A stretch of 64,000 nt of DNA from Haematobacter massiliensis. Lineage in GTDB: Bacteria > Pseudomonadota > Alphaproteobacteria > Rhodobacterales > Rhodobacteraceae. This document shows, piece by piece, positions 48,234-56,349 of the stretch (positions are counted from its first letter, which is position 1; each line of letters starts with the position of its first letter). The notes below the pieces were generated by a model, which saw only the letters and a program-made list of their open reading frames with translations, had not been told where the DNA came from and made no database searches. The translations under genes were made by a program, and so were the position numbers. The stretch is from the NCBI RefSeq assembly GCF_000740795.1, contig NZ_JGYG01000003.1, forward strand, positions 124,001 to 188,000. The letters are read 5' to 3'.

Positions 48234-48557
48234 ATGACCCGTCGCTCCACGCCACAATGGAAAATTGATCTCCGCGCTTGGCCGGTGACGCTCCGCGTAA
48301 TCGTCCCGTCGGGCGGGTTGCGCGGAGCGAATGACATCTGGCCGTGGCTCCACCAGATCGGCCTGACGGAGCACGCGACAACCTCTCAGTGCCAGCCGGG
48401 CAGCCCGGACGTGCTGGAACTGCACCTGCGGGGGCTGGAGGAGGCGAACGCGTTCATGGCGCGGTTTCCGGGCCTTGTGCTGGCCGATGGCACCGAGTGC
48501 GTCACCTATTCGTCGCCGCACCTGCCGTTCGGCCGGCGCGAGGAGAAGGACTGGGAT
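48234..48557 (+). CDS. 108-codon segment in frame with the SRAP gene, unknown domain
   Basis: Begins MTRRSTPQWKIDLRAWPVTL and ends SSPHLPFGRREEKDWD. The composition and conserved-looking pattern (Trp/Pro-rich start, LADGTECVTYSSPHLPFG near the end) suggest a real small protein, but there is no stop before the SRAP ATG at 48558. It could be a separate protein whose stop was lost, the N-terminal part of a fusion, or a leader never translated. No ribosome site is visible before 48234. Family not recognised. Confidence 0.45.
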
Positions 48558-49190
48558 ATGTGCAACTTATATGCGTCGAAGAAGTCGCAGGATTACATGC
48601 GACAGCTCTTCACCCCTGCCCCGCTTGATCGGCTGGGCAACCTTCAGCCGCAGCCCGAAATCTACCCCGACCAGATGGCCCCGATTGTCCGCCACGGGGC
48701 GGAGGGGCTGGAGCTGGTCATGGCGCGCTGGGGCTTGCCCACGCCGCAGACTGTGCTGCACCAGCGCGGCGCACCCTACGACCGGGGCGTGACGAATGTC
48801 CGCAACACCGGCTCCCCACATTGGCGACGTTGGCTTGGCGTGGCGCATCGCTGCCTCGTCCCGCTCACTGCCTTCGCGGAGCCGCGGGGGCCGGGCCTCG
48901 GAGTGGCGTGGTTCAGATTGCGGGACGCGGAAGCGCCTGCGTTCTTCGCGGGTATTCATGTGCCCGGATGGCGGTCAGTTCGGAAGGTCAAGGACGGCGA
49001 GACGACTGACGACCTCTATGGTTTCTTGACTTGCCCGCCGAATGCCGAAGTGGGCGCAATCCACCCTAAGGCGATGCCTGTTATCCTCACCGAGCCTGTC
49101 GAGTGGCAGACATGGCTGACCGCGCCATGGGTTGTTGCGAAAGAGCTTCAGCGGCCCCTGCCCGATGACGTTTTGGTGGCCCGCGGCTAG
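48558..49190 (+). CDS. SRAP-domain protein (YedK/HMCES-type abasic-site DNA-protein crosslinker)
   Basis: 210 aa from the ATG at 48558. It begins MCNLYA, so Met removal exposes the catalytic Cys2 that bonds abasic sites in single-stranded DNA. Further SRAP parts: MARWGLPTP, VTNVRNTGSPHWRRWLG, HRCLVPLTAFAEP (usual Glu) and HPKAMPVIL (His). GGAGAAGGA precedes this ATG, supporting initiation here. The LexA box upstream fits its SOS role. Located at the prophage edge, read opposite to the phage late genes. If translation began at 48234 the Cys would be internal. Confidence 0.88.
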   Translation: MCNLYASKKSQDYMRQLFTPAPLDRLGNLQPQPEIYPDQMAPIVRHGAEGLELVMARWGLPTPQTVLHQRGAPYDRGVTNVRNTGSPHWRRWLGVAHRCLVPLTAFAEPRGPGLGVAWFRLRDAEAPAFFAGIHVPGWRSVRKVKDGETTDDLYGFLTCPPNAEVGAIHPKAMPVILTEPVEWQTWLTAPWVVAKELQRPLPDDVLVARG

Positions 49191-49259
49191 GGCCAAGCGC
49201 TGTACGCTTTTAGCGCCATCTCCCTCCTTGAAATGCACACGTCATGCGTGCATCGTGAA

Positions 49260-49514
49260 CTATGGTTTATCGCTTGAGGGAAATATGAAGGCGCCACGCA
49301 ATTTTCCTTTGTCCAATGGCGATAGGCACCCCGCATCCACCCGCGCGATCAGATCACGCCCCGCCGCGCGGCTCTGCGGCCCGCCGTCTGCAACCAACGC
49401 GGCAGCAAGCGCCGCCCGGGACGCCGCCGTCCCGTCGCAGATCGCCTCACCGCTGCGACCGGTCGCGCAGCCAGCGCAGATCGTCAGCAGCATCGCCGCG
49501 AGATACATCCGCAT
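49260..49514 (-). CDS. Rz1-like outer-membrane spanin lipoprotein
   Basis: 84 aa. Signal with lipobox LTICAGC (MRMYLAAMLLTICAGCATG), then a short periplasmic body. GGAGG lies seven nt before the ATG. It overlaps the end of the Rz-like gene by 68 nt in another frame, the nested layout of phage spanin pairs. It would help disrupt the outer membrane at lysis. The body is less proline-rich than lambda Rz1. Confidence 0.7.
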   Translation of the reverse strand: MRMYLAAMLLTICAGCATGRSGEAICDGTAASRAALAAALVADGGPQSRAAGRDLIARVDAGCLSPLDKGKLRGAFIFPSSDKP

Positions 49515-49677
49515 CGTCCATCCTCCGCCGGGTGTCCTGATAGTCCTGCAGGCGATCGGCGCGCGCATCGCGCCGGCCCTCGCGCTTGCCGCCCGCAAAG
49601 GCCAGCAGCAGCGTCACGATGATCCCGCCGAGCGCGGCCATCGCGCGGCCGAGGCGGGTGGATAGCAGCCACGTCAT
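49447..49677 (-). CDS. Rz-like inner-membrane spanin
   Basis: 76 aa. One N-terminal transmembrane helix (about 13-30, AMAALGGIIVTLLLAFAGGK) followed by a charged helical periplasmic part (REGRRDARADRLQDYQDTRRRMDDADVSRGD). The start overlaps the glutaredoxin stop by ATGA. Partner of the overlapping lipoprotein gene. Spanin assignment comes from layout and topology, not strong sequence identity. Confidence 0.7.
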   Translation of the reverse strand: MTWLLSTRLGRAMAALGGIIVTLLLAFAGGKREGRRDARADRLQDYQDTRRRMDDADVSRGDAADDLRWLRDRSQR

Positions 49678-49895
49678 GTCAGCCCCGCGAGCAGATCGGG
49701 CCGATAGCCGTACCAGTGATGGTCTTGTCCGAGATAGACCACGGGGGCGGACTGGTAGCCCCATGAGCGCACCCGCGCGAGCGCCTCGGCATCGCGGCTG
49801 AGATCAACCTCCTCATAGGCGATGCCGCGTTGCTGAAGCGCACGCTTGGTGGCGCGGCAGGGCTGGCAGTCGGGGGCAGTGTAGAGGATGACCAT
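49674..49895 (-). CDS. Phage-encoded glutaredoxin/NrdH-like protein
   Basis: 73 aa. It begins MVILYTAPDCQPCRATKRALQQRGIAYEEVDL with redox motif CQPC, then SAPVVYLG (cis-Pro) and a short tail. Overlaps the endolysin stop (TGATG) and the Rz start (ATGA). Possible roles: reducing ribonucleotide reductase, or thiol control in lysis; neither is shown by the sequence. Confidence 0.85.
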   Translation of the reverse strand: MVILYTAPDCQPCRATKRALQQRGIAYEEVDLSRDAEALARVRSWGYQSAPVVYLGQDHHWYGYRPDLLAGLT

Positions 49896-50848
49896 CACGC
49901 GACCCCCCGGCTGCGCTGAAATGCCCATAGCGCCACCGCAATCAGCCCGAGGATCATCCCGCCGCCGACAAGGATATTGAGCGTCGATTCCGGCAGCGCG
50001 TCGCCGATGGCCGCGACGGCCGAGGCCAGCCCGCCCGCGGCGGCGCTGACCTTGGTGATCTGCGCCAGACGATCCTCCCGCGCGGGCTGGCGAATCGGCT
50101 GCGCATCTCGGCGCCGCGCCAATGCCGCCCAAGTGCGCGCGCCGACGATGCCATCCACCGGCAGGCCGGACTGCCCCTGAAATATCCGCACTGCCGCCTC
50201 TGTCTCCGGGCCGAAGGCGCCGTCCGGCTCGACCCCGAGGGCCAGCTGCAGACGCCGCACCGCCTCCCCACGGGCACCGGCCCGCAGCACGACGGGCGAG
50301 GCCTGCCCGGAAATTTCCTGATAAGCCGTCTCGATGCTGGTCGCATACTCGGCCACATTGCCCGAGCCATTGTAGCGCGCGGCAAAGGTGCGCCAGTCAT
50401 GCGCCCGGAGCGCACTGTCCAGCCCCCATGACAGGATCAGCGTCGTAAACGCGGTGACCTGCTCCGCCTCGCTCTCCGCCATGGCGCGCACCATGCCGAG
50501 CGCAGTGATGTAGCCGGCGGCGCTGGCGTTGAATCCCATAATCTGCGGCCCGCCCCAGCTGGTCGCCCGCAGCGCGTCCTCCGGATCGCGGGCATAGGCC
50601 TGCTGAAACAGCGCCTCCCGGCGCGCCGCCGTCAGGCGCAGGCTGGAGCGATAGTCGCCGATCGGCACCCGCAGCTTGTGCGGCTCAAACCGACGCTGCA
50701 GCGAGCCATCCGGGCGATAGGGAGACCCCGCCGCCTCCACTGCCCATACGGCGCGGATCGCCGCCACCTCGCAGCCGATCCGCTCAGCCGCGCGCACGAA
50801 ATCATCGGCGACCGCACGATGCGCGGCGCCCTTCCAAGGCTCTGTCAT
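49895..50848 (-). CDS. Phage endolysin: N-acetylmuramidase, peptidoglycan-binding domain, C-terminal membrane helix
   Basis: 317 aa. N-terminal N-acetylmuramidase-type domain (about 5-180; VWAVEAAGSPYRPDGSLQRRFEPHKL with catalytic-type Glu, TSWGGPQIMGFNASAAGY), then a PG_binding_1 repeat (about 187-245; GARGEAVRRLQLALG...GPETEAAVRIFQ), and a C-terminal hydrophobic helix (about 289-308, ILVGGGMILGLIAVALWAF). It has no N-terminal signal. The C-terminal membrane segment is unusual for a soluble endolysin and may tether it. Confidence 0.88.
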   Translation of the reverse strand: MTEPWKGAAHRAVADDFVRAAERIGCEVAAIRAVWAVEAAGSPYRPDGSLQRRFEPHKLRVPIGDYRSSLRLTAARREALFQQAYARDPEDALRATSWGGPQIMGFNASAAGYITALGMVRAMAESEAEQVTAFTTLILSWGLDSALRAHDWRTFAARYNGSGNVAEYATSIETAYQEISGQASPVVLRAGARGEAVRRLQLALGVEPDGAFGPETEAAVRIFQGQSGLPVDGIVGARTWAALARRRDAQPIRQPAREDRLAQITKVSAAAGGLASAVAAIGDALPESTLNILVGGGMILGLIAVALWAFQRSRGVA

Positions 50849-50861
50849 GGGATGAGGCTCC

Positions 50862-51161
50862 TTACCTCTTGCGGGCCAGCTCTACGGCCAGCGACGACAT
50901 CGACCGGGTGACGTCACGAATTTCATCGCGCATGTCCTCTGCGGTCTCACTGTTGCGCTCCAGCGCTTCGGTATTGCGGTCCAGCGCCTCGATGATCTCG
51001 CGGGCTGCCTTGTCGCTGACGATCGCGGCAGAGACCTCCATGACCTCTTCCTGCGGAGCGGCCTGCTTTCGCCGGTTCCAGCCAAAAGCGGCGGCGAGGC
51101 CGAGGATCAGCACGACGAGGGCATTGGCGGCTTTTTCCAGATCCAGTTCAGCGATGTTCAC
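50862..51161 (-). CDS. Phage membrane protein with coiled coil, lysis region
   Basis: 99 aa from GTG at 51161 (NIAELDLEKAANALVVLILGLAAAFGWNRRK). One transmembrane helix at about 10-27, then a Glu/Arg-rich helix with heptad pattern (EIIEALDRNTEALERNSETAEDMRDEIRDVTRSM). Overlaps the upstream membrane gene by 14 nt. Could be a holin partner or regulator; no family recognised. Confidence 0.6.
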   Translation of the reverse strand: MNIAELDLEKAANALVVLILGLAAAFGWNRRKQAAPQEEVMEVSAAIVSDKAAREIIEALDRNTEALERNSETAEDMRDEIRDVTRSMSSLAVELARKR

Positions 51162-51615
51162 GGTCCACACCCCGGCCAGCTTGGATATCGCCGGACGCAC
51201 GGGCGAGATTGACGATCTCCGCCAGGAGCATCGTTGAGTACATGACCACGCCCGACCACGTCCCGCCCTCAAAGACGGCGGCGCTCAGGATACCGACGGC
51301 GAACTGCGCCCATGTCAGTGCCCCCGCTACGCTGGCCAACGCCCTCAGATGCGGCGACCAGCGGAAGCCCGCGAAGGTGCCGTTGACCACGAGTGCCAGC
51401 AGCCGCATCGCCCCGCATCCGAGCAACAGGACTGCCCAGAACGTCTCATCGCCCCATCGGGCAACTGCCGCAAACGAGGGCGTGACGCTGAACATGTCCT
51501 GCTGAAACCGCAGGGCGATGCCCATGGCCACAGCTGGAAACAGCATCAGCCACTCGCTGAACCGGATCGGAAAGTGCGCGACGATACCCTCGCGCAGGCG
51601 TCTGACCACGATCAT
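51148..51615 (-). CDS. Phage membrane protein, holin candidate
   Basis: 155 aa with about four hydrophobic segments (SEWLMLFPAVAMGIAL, FWAVLLLGCGAMRLLALVV, LASVAGALTWAQFAVGILSAAVF, GVVMYSTMLLAEIVNLA). It is the first gene of the lysis block, just before the coiled-coil protein and the endolysin. Holin function is inferred from position and topology only. Confidence 0.55.
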   Translation of the reverse strand: MIVVRRLREGIVAHFPIRFSEWLMLFPAVAMGIALRFQQDMFSVTPSFAAVARWGDETFWAVLLLGCGAMRLLALVVNGTFAGFRWSPHLRALASVAGALTWAQFAVGILSAAVFEGGTWSGVVMYSTMLLAEIVNLARASGDIQAGRGVDREHR

Positions 51616-51705
51616 GCAGGCCTCTGATGTTTATGAAGATTGTGCTTGCCCGAATCGCCCGACTCACGCGACCGTGAGGCGTTGGTTAATCCGGGGGATT
51701 TGAGG

Positions 51706-52323
51706 ATGAGAGCGTTTGCGCTGGCGGCTGCGGCTGCTCTGATGGCCGGTCAGGCAGGGGCGGCGATTGTGACGTACAATTATACCGGGCAGATGATGTA
51801 CTGGCTCCCGGAACTCGTCTACCCGATAACCCCATACGGAAGAATTACAGGTGGCTTTATCGTAGATGAATCTTTGCTGCCCGGAGGAAGTTTAGCCGGT
51901 GCAACCTTGGAATTCACAACGAATGAACGCACCGCTACTTACTCGATAACATCAGGCAATGGCTCCCAATATTCAGGTTCTAGCACGTTTTCTAGCATGC
52001 CAGATTGGAGCGCGGCCGGAGTAACCTCTTACGGCCTGATTTTTATGTACTCCCCAATTCAATATCACTCGGGCTTCCACATAGAGATTGGGGATGATCT
52101 TTCGGTATTGAGCTGGTCGGGCGGCTCTGCAGTTGGGGGGTCACCAGACCCATATTCCTTCGGTCCTGACGGATATGACAGCACAGATGACGCCCGCAGC
52201 TATGGCCCCGGAACTTGGACAGTGGAAGTAACGCCCGCGCCCGTTCCACTCCCCGCCGCCGCCCCGTTCTTACTGGCCGGGACAGCAGCTCTCTATGCAG
52301 TGAGTCGCCGCCGAAGGGCTTAG
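51706..52323 (+). CDS. VPLPA-CTERM sorting-domain protein inside the prophage
   Basis: 205 aa. Signal peptide about 1-20 (ALMAGQAGA), an extracellular beta-rich body poor in Cys/Lys, and a C-terminal VPLPAAAPFLLAGTAALYAV-SRRRRA: the VPLPA motif, hydrophobic helix and Arg cluster recognised by exosortase-type systems of Rhodobacterales. Base composition is more AT-rich than its neighbours. Read opposite to the phage operon, its stop overlapping the spike gene stop by 4 nt: the layout of a lysogenic-conversion (moron) gene. The body is unrecognised. Confidence 0.82.
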   Translation: MRAFALAAAAALMAGQAGAAIVTYNYTGQMMYWLPELVYPITPYGRITGGFIVDESLLPGGSLAGATLEFTTNERTATYSITSGNGSQYSGSSTFSSMPDWSAAGVTSYGLIFMYSPIQYHSGFHIEIGDDLSVLSWSGGSAVGGSPDPYSFGPDGYDSTDDARSYGPGTWTVEVTPAPVPLPAAAPFLLAGTAALYAVSRRRRA

Positions 52324-54518
52324 ACCGCGTTCCCGGACGCAGGGTCTTTGTAGGGCGACGCATTGACCGTCGCTGCGTTGCCGGCGACCTCCATCCATAG
52401 GGTTTCCGTTCCGCCTGAGGTGATCCACACCTGATGCGAGGCTATCTCGATCCCCGCATTCATTGGCCGGGATGCGATGCCGTGGATGCGAAGCGGGCGG
52501 CTTGTCGTGAATGCCCCCGTCCCTTTCTGGCTGAACGGATATTTTGTCCACGCCTCATTGTTGGCCTCGCCGTTCATCCGAACGCCGAAGGTGCCGGCGG
52601 CCCCCTCGTTGAAGTCGGCGTAGAATTCCAGCAGCATCCAGAGACCGCGATGCACCCTGCCGATTTGCGTTTCACCAAGGACTGTGCCGCCTGATCCGTC
52701 CTTGATGCTCTCAAGCCGGATGGAATCCAGCTGCGAGACATACCCGAAATCAAATGCGTTGGTGTCGATGGATGCCAGCCAGCGGCTTGTGGAGTTGGCT
52801 GAAACATATGCGGCGCTGTTCGGCACCCGCCACATGATCCGGTGCCGAATTTTCGTCGTTCCTGTGGGAAGATTGTCAGTGCGACGGAAGAAGGGTCCAT
52901 TGCCTGCGGTTGTGAAGTGCGTCTCTGGCACATCTTCCTGAACCATGAACCCCTGCTGCCACTGATTGATCTCAATGCCAGAGACCCCCCAAGGGGAGGC
53001 CGGATCAAACCACGCAGGGATATGTTCCACGGGATAGAACATGCGGATCATGCTCTCCTCGCGGGGGAAGAAATATCTCCCATAGTCGCTGCGATAATAT
53101 GGCCCGGCCAAGGCGGGCGCGGTTTCGCTGATCTCCTTGGCCCTCATCGGAAATATCAGGTCGCCCTTCTTGAGAGGCACCTGCATGGTGAACCGGATTT
53201 TCCCGCCAACGATGGTCACAGTGCCGAGGTATTTTGCGTCGATGGCAGGATTCACGCCGGGGCGGCTGATGAAATAGGCTTGGCTGGGCGGCTCTCCCGC
53301 ACGAAGGATGCCGAACCCCATGACTTCCTGAAACTCCGGGGCCTCATCGAGCCATTTCTGGTCCGGCTGGATATTGTGCACGAGCGCCTTAGTGGAAAGG
53401 ATGCCGCCGTTTCCTTGCGACAATCCTACCTCAGCATAAGCCCCTCCCGGTCCGACTGTGAGATTTCCCAAAACCGGGGGATTTACCGTAACCCCCGCCG
53501 CTCTGAGCATCGGCCAGAGGAAAAATCCGTAGACAGCCTCGCCTTGCCCGGCCCAGTGCACTTTACCGGGGTGATTGCCGTCATCGGTTTGCCACATACT
53601 GGCTGGGCAGCCGAACACGCCGCCGAGAGACTGGAACCGGCTGTCTTTCGCAAAACGCTCGATGCCCAGATAGGCTATAATACTTGAGGACCACGGGCTG
53701 TGCGGCTGCAAGTCGAAGGGAATATCGCGCGGGAAAAGACCCCGGCCAACCTGAGTGGGGTCGGATTCTTCAAAATCCCAGAAGCAATGGTCGAAAACGA
53801 CGCTTCGAATTTTCACATCGCTATCTGTCGCTACATCGGGGTTAGGATTGTGAAGATCGAAGGCCGCACCATTTTCAAGCTGTCCATAATAAAGCGGAGA
53901 AAATACACGAAGCCACCTATTCTCATAGCTTCTGTCATTCGCATACCAGAACTCTGCAATCCGGTCCGGGTATTTCTTTAACTCCGTCAGACACTCACCA
54001 ATCATATCGGCTGTGAAATGCCACTGCCGACCTCCGTTGCTGTTGTCGTTTACAAGCTCGGTGCGGCCTGTTCCCGCTTCGCCAAGCTCTACCAGCGCAT
54101 AGTCCACGCCGGGCGTGATGTATTCCAGCGCATTGGCAAGCAGGGCCATTGACGAATTGAACGTGCGCTTTGTTGCGGTCGTAATCGCCTCTGTGCGAGA
54201 TGCTGAATCGACAGAGTTGTTTGCCCCGTTGCGCTGCATCAGGACAAGATTTCCGTCCCGCGTCAAATCTGGCGGTATGAGCTGCTGGTAGAAGCTTCCG
54301 CGCTCAGTGCAGCTAACCGGCTCTGACTGCGCCAGATGTGCCACGACGATCCTGTTTTGCGGCACAACGCGATCCTCGGTCGTGTACTCCCCCGCCAGCT
54401 CATGCAGCTGCTCGACGGCATAGCCCTGCTCTGACAAGAGTGCTGCAAGCTGAACGGAACTGGTAAACCGCGTATCGGAATCGCCGATAGCCGTGCGGGA
54501 ATAGGTAAACAGCGGCAT
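52320..54518 (-). CDS. Tail spike with SGNH/sialate-O-acetylesterase-like domain
   Basis: 732 aa. Residues 1-49 form an adaptor (YSRTAIGDSDTR...LAALLSEQGYAVEQ) shared with the next spike. Residues 56-340 look SGNH-like: block I IVVAHLAQSEP with Ser65, and block V DDGNHPGK with Asp313-x-x-His316, as in carbohydrate O-acetylesterases. The C-terminus (about 540-732) resembles a lectin/LamG-like beta-sandwich (LLEFYADFNEG...RPLRIHGIASRP). It would de-acetylate host surface polysaccharide. The start at 54518 is fixed by the shared N-terminus. Confidence 0.75.
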   Translation of the reverse strand: MPLFTYSRTAIGDSDTRFTSSVQLAALLSEQGYAVEQLHELAGEYTTEDRVVPQNRIVVAHLAQSEPVSCTERGSFYQQLIPPDLTRDGNLVLMQRNGANNSVDSASRTEAITTATKRTFNSSMALLANALEYITPGVDYALVELGEAGTGRTELVNDNSNGGRQWHFTADMIGECLTELKKYPDRIAEFWYANDRSYENRWLRVFSPLYYGQLENGAAFDLHNPNPDVATDSDVKIRSVVFDHCFWDFEESDPTQVGRGLFPRDIPFDLQPHSPWSSSIIAYLGIERFAKDSRFQSLGGVFGCPASMWQTDDGNHPGKVHWAGQGEAVYGFFLWPMLRAAGVTVNPPVLGNLTVGPGGAYAEVGLSQGNGGILSTKALVHNIQPDQKWLDEAPEFQEVMGFGILRAGEPPSQAYFISRPGVNPAIDAKYLGTVTIVGGKIRFTMQVPLKKGDLIFPMRAKEISETAPALAGPYYRSDYGRYFFPREESMIRMFYPVEHIPAWFDPASPWGVSGIEINQWQQGFMVQEDVPETHFTTAGNGPFFRRTDNLPTGTTKIRHRIMWRVPNSAAYVSANSTSRWLASIDTNAFDFGYVSQLDSIRLESIKDGSGGTVLGETQIGRVHRGLWMLLEFYADFNEGAAGTFGVRMNGEANNEAWTKYPFSQKGTGAFTTSRPLRIHGIASRPMNAGIEIASHQVWITSGGTETLWMEVAGNAATVNASPYKDPASGNAV

Positions 54519-54519
54519 G

Positions 54520-56349
54520 TCAGGCTCCGATCTGGGGTATGGTTTCGAGCGTGGACCAATGCTTCCGCCACAAGCGCATCCCCCATGTCGTCGTGGGGTC
54601 GTCTGACGCGACGATGGTTTCGCCCTCAAATATGTGGGAGTAAGGGGAGAATTCCGAAGGGTAAATCCCGAAGGCTGCCCCCTCTATCGGCAGGGTGCGC
54701 TTTGCATACTGAACGACCGGCGTCCATGACGGCTGAACAATACCTAGCGCCTGCGCGACAAGGACGAAGTCCCCGCCCACCGCTTGTTTTCGATAGTCTG
54801 CGCCAGCCGCAGGGTTGTCGACGTGCGTGTATGTTGGGATATTGTCTCTCCACCGGATAGACCAGTTAGGGTCTCCCGGAACTAGGGTTCCGTCCTCGGA
54901 GAACCAGACCTGCTCCCCAACGACGAACGTATGGGCGCCCTCTACAGTCACGACAAAAGAGTTACCCGAGGCATTCCCGGGCGTGGGGCCGGTCATCCGG
55001 TTTGACTTTGTGCCGTCCTGACTTTTGAGAAGAAGTCCACGGAACCCCAGCTTGGAGGTGCGCCTTGATGTATTCGCTGTATTATCTACTGTTATATCCT
55101 GCCCGTTGACGGCCAGAACTTCTCTTAAGTTACAGATCACCGGATCAGATGAATTCGTATGCGGTGTCCGGTAGCGCAGCAGGTTTTGTGCCGTTTCCTG
55201 ATAGAATTGCCCAAGGACGTTTCCGCCGCTCTGCGGAGCAACCCCTTTTGCTCCCATGACGAACGACGACAGGCTTTTGCCCGTGAAATGGCGGGCAAGG
55301 TAGATCATGGGAAAATTGGTCGTCCAGATGCCGCCGTTTGGACCCGTATTTATCCCGTCCTGCTGAATTCCGGACGAGATTATCGCCCGGAGCGCCCGCT
55401 TGGTCTGCTCCTCTGTTCCCGCATTCGTCCAGAGCAACGGGAAAAGGCCCGCAGCCACCTGCGACATGCCACGACCATACCCAGTCCCCCCGAAACCGGA
55501 ATTATTCGGCATGAATTCGCCATACCCGCCTTTAAACGTGCCATCCCCGGCCTGATAGTTTGCCCGGAGGGAGCCTTGGAATTTTTCTGCGTATTGGAGG
55601 TAGAGGTCCAGATCGGCAGGCGGGCTTGTCTCAGATGCATCATAGCGCGGAAGGCTGTCATAGATTGCGTCAATGTCGATACCGGTCAGTACCGGAGCGA
55701 CACCCGCCGCACGGCAGACTTGAGGCGCGAACAAATCACCGCTTGGAGCCGTCCCCTCCATCACGGTCAGGGAGAGATATTCAGTGATGAGAGAGCCGTT
55801 TGCGGCAGACAGAAGCGGCACCTCAGACAGAGCGCAGTTAATGACATCGCCAGCGGTCAGCATAACCGGGAATGTCGCCAGCTTAGACTGTGAATAGGTA
55901 TCATTGACCTGTGTATAGCCGGGCCGCGACCGGCCATCATAACCGTGCGGACGCGCCAGCCCAACGGAGCTTGTCATCACGCCGATATTCACCGTGGACC
56001 CATGGATGGTCCGCCCATACTCATCTGCCGTGGTCGCAGGCGTCCGGCTGTTGACCGTCACCGTCCCGCCAGCGGGCAGCAGGATAATCGCCTGCCGCTG
56101 TGGGTCATCGGTGTAGATAAGCCGCGCTCCGGGGGGCATGATGCCCTCAATTGTCACCAGACCGGACGAGCTCGTCGCGGTGAACGGCTGGGCTGTCTGA
56201 GTGTCAGACGTCGTGTATTCGCCCGCCACGACGCTCCACTGCTCGACCGCGTAGCCCTGCTCTGACAGCAGTGCCGCCAGCTGGACCGAGCCTGTCAGGC
56301 GTGTGTCAGAGTCTCCCACGGCCGTTCGGGAATAGGCAAAGACCGGCAT
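54520..56349 (-). CDS. Second tail spike, enzymatic body unrecognised
   Basis: 609 aa. Residues 1-49 match the adaptor of the neighbouring spike at 39 of 49 positions. Residues about 50-110 look like an Ig/beta domain (TVTVNSRTPATTADEYGRTI). The middle (about 215-400) is helix-rich with YGEFMPNNSGFGGTGYGRGMSQ and GGIWTTNFPMIYLARHF, suggestive of an alpha/alpha-toroid polysaccharide enzyme but not proven. Start overlaps the upstream stop (TGATG); stop is 1 nt from the next start. Confidence 0.7.
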   Translation of the reverse strand: MPVFAYSRTAVGDSDTRLTGSVQLAALLSEQGYAVEQWSVVAGEYTTSDTQTAQPFTATSSSGLVTIEGIMPPGARLIYTDDPQRQAIILLPAGGTVTVNSRTPATTADEYGRTIHGSTVNIGVMTSSVGLARPHGYDGRSRPGYTQVNDTYSQSKLATFPVMLTAGDVINCALSEVPLLSAANGSLITEYLSLTVMEGTAPSGDLFAPQVCRAAGVAPVLTGIDIDAIYDSLPRYDASETSPPADLDLYLQYAEKFQGSLRANYQAGDGTFKGGYGEFMPNNSGFGGTGYGRGMSQVAAGLFPLLWTNAGTEEQTKRALRAIISSGIQQDGINTGPNGGIWTTNFPMIYLARHFTGKSLSSFVMGAKGVAPQSGGNVLGQFYQETAQNLLRYRTPHTNSSDPVICNLREVLAVNGQDITVDNTANTSRRTSKLGFRGLLLKSQDGTKSNRMTGPTPGNASGNSFVVTVEGAHTFVVGEQVWFSEDGTLVPGDPNWSIRWRDNIPTYTHVDNPAAGADYRKQAVGGDFVLVAQALGIVQPSWTPVVQYAKRTLPIEGAAFGIYPSEFSPYSHIFEGETIVASDDPTTTWGMRLWRKHWSTLETIPQIGA

